Assembly: GCA_041917295.1 (NCBI GenBank)
Contig: JAYRXX010000038.1
Span: forward strand, 1-64,000
Direction: 5' to 3'
Length of the DNA: 64,000 nt
DNA from: JADKHR01 sp041917295
GTDB lineage: Bacteria; Elusimicrobiota; Elusimicrobia; FEN-1173
Below are positions 41,677 through 49,543 of this stretch, in pieces. Position 1 is the first letter of the stretch. Every line of letters begins with the position of its first letter. Under the pieces are notes generated by a model that did no database searches, was not told the DNA's origin, and saw only the letters and a program-made list of their open reading frames with translations. A program made the position numbers and the translations under genes.

Positions 41677-41876
41677 ACAACCAATATACACCATCAACCC
41701 GAAAGAAACCCCATAGAAGTTGTAACAATGTTGTAAACGAAAAAACGCGATTTCCAAATTTTTGAACCAGGGTGCAAAAAGTTTGCGTCTTTTTTATACC
41801 GGAGTACAAAATTCGGGATGGGCCGGGAGCATCTTATTAACCGTCTCATAATTGTAAGGAAGGGAATATTTACGTT

Positions 41877-41892
41877 CCCCCAAAAATGGGGG
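41877..41892 (-). terminator. Short hairpin after the PEPCK gene
   Basis: On the minus strand CCCCC-ATTTTT-GGGGG lies 10 bp after the stop at 41902. The stem is strong but only 5 bp and no T-run follows, so termination is uncertain. The rest of 41677-41876, upstream of the giant gene, holds no gene; a TATATT -10-like box lies about 7 bp before that gene's ATG. Confidence 0.35.
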
Positions 41893-41901
41893 AGGAAGTC
41901 T

Positions 41902-44900
41902 TTACTGGGTTGCGGGGTCTAAGCCGAGGGTGCCCACCAACGAGGCCAGGTAGGCGGGGGTTTGGACGTCCACCAACATTTTTCGAGCGTGGGCCAACTT
42001 TTTTTCCACGGCCAGCCGGGGAAAATCCACCAAGGGGAACGACGCCACCGCGGTTTCCATCCGTTTGACGTGGCTCCGCCAAAGGACGATGTCTTTTTTC
42101 TGTTGCGCGGCCAGCCGGGCCTTGTACCAATCGCTTTTCAACAGGTTCTCCCGGGAAAATAGGGCTCGGACCTCCGGATGATCCGGCCCTTTCCCCTCAA
42201 AATTGGATTTGGCCATGATATGGAGCAAGGCCCTTAACGGAGGACAGGCCTGGTCCACGCTTCCATCCGAAAAATAATCTTCGGCTACGTGTTTTTGCGC
42301 TTCCACAATGGCTTCCACCCCTTGAACGAAGACACCCCGATCTTGAATTTCGGGCCTCAACATTTCCGGGGTAAAAACGATGTTGGGATTGTTAAACAAC
42401 CGACCCAAAAATCCCCGCACGAATTTTTCCGTGATCCGATACCCCAGCCGCCCCGCGGGAACGGTCCGTCCTTCGTGGGTAAAATCGTTAACCTTTTCCA
42501 AATAGCCCTCGTTGATTAAAAAGGACGGATCCAATTCGTCCGCCGACAAACGGGCCCAAATTTCCGGCGCCAGCAAACTGATGTCGTGTTCCACTTTGAT
42601 GTGCGGGCCGATGTATCCCGCCGCGGTGGAAAACCCACTGGCGCCGGTCAGAATGTACGACACGATAGCGTTGTTCAAGTCCACCACGGGGGGCATGGCG
42701 TTGAACGGGGATTTGGTCAGCGCGCCTTCCGAACCGAACCCCGTGGTGGACGGGGACTTGCCCGTCAAACTGCAAATAAAATCCATAAACAGCTCAGGCA
42801 ATTCCTGGTAATGAATGGGGTTGTAAACGCACAGCGGAGGAGCCGCAACGCCCTTTTTTGAAACCTCCGGCGGGTTGTTGCGCCGGGCCGGCAAAACCGC
42901 GTCCACAGTCCAAGGAACCGATTGGCCCCAGGGAATTTTCCGGAAAATCCGCGTGCCCATGCGCGCGATGTAGACCGAACGGGGAGCCATGAGATCCGGA
43001 CGGTTCTGAAGATAGCGGGGGTTTTTGGACGGTTTTCCGTCCACCATCCGGGGCCTCGCCGACGACACCACGTATCGAGGCCGGCCATCTTCCAAGAACC
43101 GCCGAAACAGGTCTTGCACGGGCTCGGTAAACGATTCAAACGAAATCACATCGTCCGCCAACGCTTGAATGTCTTTTTTCTCCAGGGGTTCCCAGTTGGA
43201 TAAAAACACGTCGTCGCCGGCCATATCGGCTTCAGCCTGTTTATCGTAACCGGGCACAATGGCGTCGTCCGGCCGTTGAAACAGCCTCGTCTCGCAGTTG
43301 GCCGGGAACTTCACGCTGAAAGACGACCCGCCCGGCCGCAACCCGCTCACCGCCTGGCGGGGTACCACCACCGATGCGGTGATGTCATCTTCCATTTGGA
43401 TTTTTTCTGTCGGACAGAAGTCCTGGCGCACCCGGCAGATCCGGCGGGACCCGTCCCGTTCAAACCCCACGCGCAGATAGGTGGCTTTCAAACGGCGGCC
43501 GTCTAATTTAAGTTCGTGGCCGGGAGCGCCGTTGACGACGTCCACGCTGAAGTGGTCCCGCCACGCATCGCCCCAATCCGGTTGGTAATACCGTTTCAAC
43601 ACGAACACCAAATCTTTTATATGGGCCGGGATCGACCGCAACCAGGCGTTGAACTCATCGCTGTATTCCGGACCGGGCGTGAGCAACTTGATCACCGAGC
43701 CCAGCGAACGAGACGGCCCCAGGATAGGCCGTTGGGGATGTTTGGCCATGTGGGGATCTTTGAAGCGGTCCTGGTAAGAACGATGAATGATGGCGTGAAC
43801 CTGATCCATGTCTTTTTGAAAGTCCGCCACAAAAACGGGCCCCTGAACCATGGCGTCGCGAATGGACTTGGAAATTTCGGATTTCCCCCCTCCGCTCACG
43901 GTGCTGGGTTTGTGGCAGAGGGTTCCCTCGGCGGTGGTCCCGGTTAAGTGCCACCCCTGGCCGCCCACCGCCCGGGACAAAAACACCTTGTACCCATTGG
44001 GAAGAAAATGGATGTTGCGGGCCAGCAACGGGATCGCTCTTTTTTCCCCGTCCCAATCCCAGGAAACCGTTTTGGTGTTCATGTCGAACACGGCGTCTTC
44101 GGGCACGTACAGGATGTCCGAATAGAGCCGATCCACAGCGTACCCCTCGGGTTTCAGCTCAACGGCTTCGCCGTACATTTTGACAAGGTCCAGAAACGTT
44201 AAGCCGTTTTGAGGGATCAGTCGTTCTTCCTGAACAAAATTGACGCCCAAATCGTAACTTGCAAACGCGGCGGCGCCGCCGGCGTGCTCTTCTTCCGCCA
44301 ACCCATACAGGTTGGCCGCGTAGCTGATTTGGGTTTTCACTTCTTTTTTGCAATAACCGAAATAGTTGTCGGCGATCAGCGTCACCATCACGCCGCGGGA
44401 ATCCCGGGCCGTAATTTTAAACGCGCTTCCTCCGTTGTAAAGCTCTTCGGGGGCGTCCCAACACATCCCGTCGCGGATTTGCCGTGGGGATGCTTGCGAC
44501 CGAGGAGGCAACCCCAGATCTTTTTTCTTCAACGTCACCAGATGGGGCGCCAAAATGACGCATCCGGTGTGCCCCGTCCAGCCGTCGGGGTCCAAGGACG
44601 CGTCGTTTTCCGGGAGAGACGGATCCCCGCCGTTGCCGAAAATTCGTTCCACAAAATCCAAATTGCCCACCAAACTGCCGGGGGCGAAAAATCGGATTTC
44701 CGACCGTTTCTCCGACCGTCGGCCCGGCACCTCCGGAACCACCAGCGGCCGCAACAACAATGAGATCCACGCTTTGGCTTTTTCCGGCTGGGAGGAGGTG
44801 AACGGCAATATCTTGTGTTCTTCCGGCGGTTTCAGAGCGGCGGCCAACAAAGCGCGAAAAACGGGTTTGGGAACGGACTTCTTGTCCCAGGGAACCGCAT

Positions 44901-45339
44901 AGCCCCCTTCCGCCACATGAAACACGCCGGCGGTGGTCCGACGATCGTTTTTGGGGTTATGCAGAATTCCCTGTTTCACCCGAAAAGTTTGGACGAATTC
45001 GGAAGAAAACAGATCCCGATCTGGAGGAAGAGAAAGAGTCCGCGCCAGGCCGGGGCGGTCCAGGGTAAACGTGAGGCCGGGAAGGCTTATTGACGGTTGC
45101 CCTCCCTCCCCTTTCGGGGACGTGTCACGAAGATAGTCGTCCAGAAAATCCTGGATGCGGCGGTCCACAGGGCACAAGTGGCCGGCCAGCAAACGGCTTT
45201 TTTCCTGATGGTTTTGAAGAAGCGGCCAGGCCACGTCGAGAAAATCGCCCGAGACGCCCCCGAAGGTCGGCAGTCCTCGGGCCGCAAGCTTTAAATTGAT
45301 GTATTGGATGAGGCTCGATTCACGGCTGTTGTCGGTCAT
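41902..45339 (-). CDS. PPi-type phosphoenolpyruvate carboxykinase
   Basis: A 1145-aa soluble protein matching in length and motifs the large PPi-dependent PEP carboxykinases, which interconvert PEP + CO2 + phosphate with oxaloacetate + pyrophosphate and are about twice the size of GTP/ATP enzymes. Seen: NYFGYCKKEVKTQISYAANL near residue 330, the active-site-like TVSGGGKSEISKSIRD near 484, KYYDW-like FVLKRYYQPDWGDAW, and GSEGALTKSPFNAMPPVVDL near 870. It is often left as a hypothetical protein. GAGGAGA precedes the ATG. It would tie PPi to gluconeogenesis or anaplerosis. The assignment is from memory of the family pattern. Confidence 0.78.
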   Translation of the reverse strand: MTDNSRESSLIQYINLKLAARGLPTFGGVSGDFLDVAWPLLQNHQEKSRLLAGHLCPVDRRIQDFLDDYLRDTSPKGEGGQPSISLPGLTFTLDRPGLARTLSLPPDRDLFSSEFVQTFRVKQGILHNPKNDRRTTAGVFHVAEGGYAVPWDKKSVPKPVFRALLAAALKPPEEHKILPFTSSQPEKAKAWISLLLRPLVVPEVPGRRSEKRSEIRFFAPGSLVGNLDFVERIFGNGGDPSLPENDASLDPDGWTGHTGCVILAPHLVTLKKKDLGLPPRSQASPRQIRDGMCWDAPEELYNGGSAFKITARDSRGVMVTLIADNYFGYCKKEVKTQISYAANLYGLAEEEHAGGAAAFASYDLGVNFVQEERLIPQNGLTFLDLVKMYGEAVELKPEGYAVDRLYSDILYVPEDAVFDMNTKTVSWDWDGEKRAIPLLARNIHFLPNGYKVFLSRAVGGQGWHLTGTTAEGTLCHKPSTVSGGGKSEISKSIRDAMVQGPVFVADFQKDMDQVHAIIHRSYQDRFKDPHMAKHPQRPILGPSRSLGSVIKLLTPGPEYSDEFNAWLRSIPAHIKDLVFVLKRYYQPDWGDAWRDHFSVDVVNGAPGHELKLDGRRLKATYLRVGFERDGSRRICRVRQDFCPTEKIQMEDDITASVVVPRQAVSGLRPGGSSFSVKFPANCETRLFQRPDDAIVPGYDKQAEADMAGDDVFLSNWEPLEKKDIQALADDVISFESFTEPVQDLFRRFLEDGRPRYVVSSARPRMVDGKPSKNPRYLQNRPDLMAPRSVYIARMGTRIFRKIPWGQSVPWTVDAVLPARRNNPPEVSKKGVAAPPLCVYNPIHYQELPELFMDFICSLTGKSPSTTGFGSEGALTKSPFNAMPPVVDLNNAIVSYILTGASGFSTAAGYIGPHIKVEHDISLLAPEIWARLSADELDPSFLINEGYLEKVNDFTHEGRTVPAGRLGYRITEKFVRGFLGRLFNNPNIVFTPEMLRPEIQDRGVFVQGVEAIVEAQKHVAEDYFSDGSVDQACPPLRALLHIMAKSNFEGKGPDHPEVRALFSRENLLKSDWYKARLAAQQKKDIVLWRSHVKRMETAVASFPLVDFPRLAVEKKLAHARKMLVDVQTPAYLASLVGTLGLDPATQ

Positions 45340-45385
45340 TATGTCTCCTCGAACCCCTTATCGGCAAATACCCGAAAAAATGAAG

Positions 45386-47083
45386 CTATTTGATAAGAGC
45401 CAAAGCCTCTCCAATCGTTTGACAACACACAACCGGCTTGCCCTCGCCTACCAAACCCGCTTGGCGAAGAAGTCGAAGGGGTTGAACCCCGGCGCCCACC
45501 AACACCACCCGGCGCCTCGATCGCAACAGATCCATCAACGCGCTTTCAAGGCCCACCAACGCCGTGGCGTCCAGATGGGACACATCGTCCATCAGTAAAA
45601 TCACGGCCCGCGAATTTTGGCCAATGGCCCGCAAGGACCCCAAGGCATTTTCCACCGCGCCAAAAAAGAGCGGCCCAGAAATTTCATACACAAAAACGTC
45701 TTTGGGAACCGACGCCCCGAGCGGGGTGTGATCATGGTGAACCGCTCGGCCTCGGGTGTGACCCGCCATACGGCGCAAAAAGAGCAACGCGGCCAACACG
45801 ATCCCCACCGACACGCCGATGACCATATCAAACACCACCGTTAACGTAAAACACACGAACAAAACCAAAATGTCGCTTTTGGGCGCCACCCGCACCAGTT
45901 GCCGAACCCGGCGGATTTCCGACATATGGTAAGCCACCACCAACAACAACGCCGCCAGGGCCGACATGGGGATCTTGGAAATAACGGGCCCCAAAAACAG
46001 GAGGGCGAACAAGATGAACACCGCGTGGATCATGGCGGCAATGGGAGAGCGAGCACCGGCTTTGACGTTGACGGCGGTCCGGGCGAACGCGCCCGTGGCG
46101 GGAATACCTCCGAAGAGAGCGCCCAGCATGTTGCCTTGGCCCAAAGCCACCAACTCCGCGTCCGGATCGTGGCGGGTGCGGGTCATTCCGTCGGCCACCA
46201 CGGCGGACAACAAACTTTCGATGGCGCCCAACAGGGCGATGGCCATGGCCGCCGGGATGAGACTTTCGATGTATCGAATTCCAATCACGGGCGCAACACC
46301 GTCGGGGCCGGCCCACAGCCAGGGCCAGCGAAACGGCGGAGGCCCGGCCGGAACGCCGCCTCCCGAGGGAGAAGGAAACCGGGTTTGAATGGTCTCCACG
46401 GTCAACCCCGGCCACTGTTGTTGTAGCAGGTAGACCCCCACGGTCACGATCCCCAACGCGGCCAACAGGGGCGGAATCCGCTTTGAAATTTTTGGCCAAA
46501 CCATCAACAAACCCAGCGTCACGCATCCCACCGCCACCTCGTTAAAGGAACCCGTGGCGCGGGCCGACCACAGGGCGTGCACGCGCTCAATGAAATGGTC
46601 GGGCAAGGGCCCCGGTTGAAGGCCTAAGAAATCTTTTAATTGGAGAACGGCAATGACAAGAGCGATCCCCGCGGTAAAACCCGTGGTGACCGGGTAGGGA
46701 ACAAACTGAATCACTTGACCCATCCGGGCCATCCCCATCAGGACCAGGATGGCCCCCGCCATAAAACCGGCGATCAATAAGCCCGGCAACCCGAATCGCG
46801 AGGCAATGGGTGCCAAAATAACGACGAACGCCGCGGTTGGGCCCGTCACCTGTGTTCTGGACCCCCCAAACAAAGGAACAACAAACCCGGCCACCACCGC
46901 CGTGTACAACCCCTGTTGAGGCGGCACCCCGCTGGCCACCGCCAAGGCCATGGACAACGGCAACGCCACCAAACCCACCGTCAGTCCTGCCACCAAATCC
47001 CCGCGGAAATCGGTTAATCCGTATCCTTCTTTCCACCGTTCCCGCAAGGCCTGGAACGGCCGCAACCGCACTCGTCGAAGCAA
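45386..47083 (-). CDS. SulP-family anion permease with STAS domain
   Basis: About 565 aa. Ten or more hydrophobic segments include the SulP signature region (GLVALPLSMALAVASGVPPQ, then GLYTAVVAGFVVPLFGGSRT) and GALFGGIPATGAFARTAVNV. A C-terminal STAS domain follows (FVYEISGPLFFGAVENAL ... VILLMDDVSHLDATALVGLE). SulP proteins carry sulfate, bicarbonate or other anions across the inner membrane; bicarbonate is worth noting beside a PEPCK, but the substrate is not readable. The start is unclear: TTG at 47083 or GTG at 47071, both just after the preceding gene; a longer TTG form at 47179 would overlap it. Confidence 0.88.
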   Translation of the reverse strand: MLRRVRLRPFQALRERWKEGYGLTDFRGDLVAGLTVGLVALPLSMALAVASGVPPQQGLYTAVVAGFVVPLFGGSRTQVTGPTAAFVVILAPIASRFGLPGLLIAGFMAGAILVLMGMARMGQVIQFVPYPVTTGFTAGIALVIAVLQLKDFLGLQPGPLPDHFIERVHALWSARATGSFNEVAVGCVTLGLLMVWPKISKRIPPLLAALGIVTVGVYLLQQQWPGLTVETIQTRFPSPSGGGVPAGPPPFRWPWLWAGPDGVAPVIGIRYIESLIPAAMAIALLGAIESLLSAVVADGMTRTRHDPDAELVALGQGNMLGALFGGIPATGAFARTAVNVKAGARSPIAAMIHAVFILFALLFLGPVISKIPMSALAALLLVVAYHMSEIRRVRQLVRVAPKSDILVLFVCFTLTVVFDMVIGVSVGIVLAALLFLRRMAGHTRGRAVHHDHTPLGASVPKDVFVYEISGPLFFGAVENALGSLRAIGQNSRAVILLMDDVSHLDATALVGLESALMDLLRSRRRVVLVGAGVQPLRLLRQAGLVGEGKPVVCCQTIGEALALIK

Positions 47084-47099
47084 TGCTTTTACCGGGATC

Positions 47100-48266
47100 T
47101 CAGTCAATCGAGGAATTCTCCAACCGACGCAGGGCGGCCAAAGCGCGGTCAATGTGGGCCGAGGTAACGAACGGGCCAAAAGAAAAACGGAACGTGCCGT
47201 TGGGAAAAGTGCCGATGTGTTTGTGGGCCCAAGGCGCGCAATGGAGACCGGCCCGAACCATCACGCGGCTTTGTTCCCACAATCGCGCGGCGGTTCGGCG
47301 CGGATCTTCGTCCTTGAACCGCAACGACACCACCGCCGCCTGGTCCGCACTTCGGGCCGGCCCAAAAAACCGGATCCCGGGAAGGCCCGAGAGCCCTTCG
47401 CGAAATTGGTCCAGCAACCCCCGTTCGTGTCGACGGATCGTCTCCACCCGCCGGTCGGCAACAAACTTGATCCCTTCCCACAACCCCAACAGTCCCGGCG
47501 CGTTGTGGCTCCCCGTTTCCAAGCGGTCCGGATAAAAATCCGGTTGAATTTCCTGTTCAGAAACGCTCCCGGTTCCGCCTTGACGGTAAGGATCCAGATC
47601 GATTTGCTTCGATAAAACCAGAGCCCCGGTTCCCAAAGGCCCCAACAAACCCTTGTGACCCGGAAAGGCCAACAAATCAATTTTCATGGCGGCCATATCG
47701 AGGGGGATCGCGCCGGCGGATTGGGCGGCGTCCACCAAGAAAGGGATCCCCTTTCGCCGGGAAAAGGCCCCCACCTCGGCCACGGGCTGAATAACCCCGG
47801 TCACGTTGGACGCATGAACACACGCCACCAGCCGGGTCCGGGGGCGAAGAGCGGAAGACAATTTATCCAACCGAACCCGCCCGTCCGGATCCATGGGCAT
47901 GACATCGATGGCGATGCCGACACGGGCCTTGAGGGCATGAAGAGGACGCAACACCGAGTTGTGTTCAAACGGCGTAACCAACGCCCGATCGCCGCGCCGC
48001 CAGGGCAACCCATGGATGGCCACGTTCAGGGCGTCCGAACAGTTGAGGGTAAAAATCACTCGCCGGGGATCCGGTGAGTTCATGAGCCGGGCCAACGCCG
48101 ACCGACAATCCGACAGAATTTCGCCGGAGGCTTGGGCACGGGGGTACGCTCCTCGCCCGGCGCTGGCGCCTACGGTCCGTTGGTACTGGGACAGACTTCG
48201 ATCCACAGCCGGAGGTTTCGGCCACGACGTGGCCGCGTTATCAAAATACAGCTCTAAACGTTTCAT
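47100..48266 (-). CDS. Cysteine desulfurase-like class V aminotransferase
   Basis: A 388-aa PLP enzyme. YFDNAATSWPKP opens the fold; PFEHNSVLRPLHAL carries the His that stacks on PLP; VDAAQSAGAIPLDM and FPGHKGLLGPLGTGALVL hold the Asp and the Schiff-base Lys; the late GLHCAPWAHKHIGTFPNGT holds the catalytic Cys loop. This is the subfamily of selenocysteine-lyase/cysteine-desulfurase-like proteins separate from SufS and IscS. It could supply sulfur to a partner unknown here. It overlaps the dehydrogenase gene by 4 bp upstream and precedes sulP by about 16 bp. The suf operon at the right end has its own SufS. Confidence 0.87.
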   Translation of the reverse strand: MKRLELYFDNAATSWPKPPAVDRSLSQYQRTVGASAGRGAYPRAQASGEILSDCRSALARLMNSPDPRRVIFTLNCSDALNVAIHGLPWRRGDRALVTPFEHNSVLRPLHALKARVGIAIDVMPMDPDGRVRLDKLSSALRPRTRLVACVHASNVTGVIQPVAEVGAFSRRKGIPFLVDAAQSAGAIPLDMAAMKIDLLAFPGHKGLLGPLGTGALVLSKQIDLDPYRQGGTGSVSEQEIQPDFYPDRLETGSHNAPGLLGLWEGIKFVADRRVETIRRHERGLLDQFREGLSGLPGIRFFGPARSADQAAVVSLRFKDEDPRRTAARLWEQSRVMVRAGLHCAPWAHKHIGTFPNGTFRFSFGPFVTSAHIDRALAALRRLENSSID

Positions 48267-49306
48267 GGCAATGTCTTCATGTCCAAAACGAATCGATACC
48301 GCACATCCCCCCGCAGAACCCGTTCATAGGCTTCGTTCACCCGCGACACGGGAACAACTTCCACCTCGGGCAACACAGCCTCTTTGGCGCAAAAGTCCAA
48401 CATTTCTTGGGTTTCTTTGATTCCGCCGATCAACGAACCCGCCATGTTTTTCCGGGACATAATTAGAGAGAAAGGCGAAAAAGGGACGGGCTCCCCCGGT
48501 GCGCCCACGAGGATCATGGTGCCTTCCCGACGAAGAAGAGCCAAGAGCGCGTCCAAATCGTGGGGCGCGGATACCGTGTTGAGAACAAAATCGAAACGCC
48601 CTTCCCGTTTCCGCAATTCGGCTTCATCCGACGTCAGGACAAAGTCGGCCGCACCCAACGCCAGCGCGTCGGCCCGTTTGCCCGGCGACGTGCTTAAAAC
48701 CGTGACCTCGGCGCCCAACGCAACGCCGAATTTGACCGCCATATGACCGAGCCCGCCCAGTCCCACCACGCCCAACCGATGGCCACGCCCCACCTTCCAA
48801 TGCCTGAGCGGAGAGTAAGTGGTGATTCCCGCGCACAAAAGCGGAGCGGCTCGATCAGCGGCCAGAAAACTCGGAATACGAAGGACGTAATTTTCGTCCA
48901 CCACAATGTGGGACGAGTATCCCCCGCGTGTGTGTTCGCCGTTTTTGTCGGCGGCGTTGTAAGTGAACAGAGGGCCGTGCTCGCAGTAATTTTCATGGCC
49001 GTCTTTGCATGGCGGGCAAGACCGGCATGAATCAACAAAACACCCCACCCCCACCAGATTGCCGGGTTTGAAGCGCGACACCTCTTTCCCGATCCGGCTC
49101 ACCCTCCCGACAATTTCGTGGCCGGGAACCATGGGATAATGACCTCGGCCCCATTCGTCACGAACGGAATGGATGTCGCTGTGGCAAATACCGCAATAAA
49201 GGATTTCGACGGCCACGTCCCGGGGGCCCGGTTCTCGCCGCTCAAAAGAGAACGGAACCAAGGGTGCCCCCGCCGACATGGCCGCGTAAGATTTAACTGG
49301 GATCAT
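48263..49306 (-). CDS. Zinc-dependent NADP-type alcohol dehydrogenase
   Basis: A 347-aa medium-chain dehydrogenase. Catalytic zinc ligands: Cys in YCGICHSDIH and the GHEIVGRVSRIG segment. The structural zinc lobe is DSCRSCPPCKDGHENYC (four Cys). The Rossmann motif is VGLGGLGHMAVKFG. This matches the YahK/CAD-like branch that reduces aldehydes with NADPH. Cytosolic. It overlaps the desulfurase-like gene by 4 bp and is first in a four-gene minus-strand run with SulP and PEPCK. The substrate is unknown. Confidence 0.92.
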   Translation of the reverse strand: MIPVKSYAAMSAGAPLVPFSFERREPGPRDVAVEILYCGICHSDIHSVRDEWGRGHYPMVPGHEIVGRVSRIGKEVSRFKPGNLVGVGCFVDSCRSCPPCKDGHENYCEHGPLFTYNAADKNGEHTRGGYSSHIVVDENYVLRIPSFLAADRAAPLLCAGITTYSPLRHWKVGRGHRLGVVGLGGLGHMAVKFGVALGAEVTVLSTSPGKRADALALGAADFVLTSDEAELRKREGRFDFVLNTVSAPHDLDALLALLRREGTMILVGAPGEPVPFSPFSLIMSRKNMAGSLIGGIKETQEMLDFCAKEAVLPEVEVVPVSRVNEAYERVLRGDVRYRFVLDMKTLP

Positions 49307-49369
49307 GGGAGAATCTATTTTACAACACTTTAAAGCCTTCCCCCCGTCAAACCAGCATGGGGTTAGCTA

Positions 49370-49531
49370 CAATGCAATTCAGATAAGGTTCGTCTCCCCG
49401 GCGTAGGCTGACCGCGCTAGCAGGAAATGCCGCGTGGGAGCGGCCGGGGTCCAGTCCGTAATTAAGAAGCCGTTTCATACACTGGATCCCAGCTTTCGCC
49501 GGGATGACGGCCTATCTGAACTGTATTGGGG
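49370..49531. repeat. MITE-like element carrying REP sequences
   Basis: Imperfect terminal inverted repeats of about 19 bp: CAATGCAATTCAGATAAGG at about 49371-49389 and the complement of CAATACAGTTCAGATAGG at about 49510-49527. Inside lie the REP-like GCTAGCAGGAAATGCCGCGT followed by GGGAGCGGCC (near 49419) and CTGGATCCCAGCTTTCGCCG followed by GGATGACGG, a common genomic palindrome type. No coding potential. It occupies most of the 237-bp gap between adh and the acyl-CoA synthetase. Confidence 0.65.
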
Positions 49532-49543
49532 CCAGCCGATCTT

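Noticed and set aside
41677..41757. Longer start of the giant gene
   Set aside because: The extra 27 residues place the signal peptide internally; the ATG at 41676 gives a proper signal sequence, although its SD site is weak.
44417..44770. Other-frame ORFs inside the PEPCK and giant genes
   Set aside because: They have Arg/Pro/Gly-biased shadow composition and no start signals.
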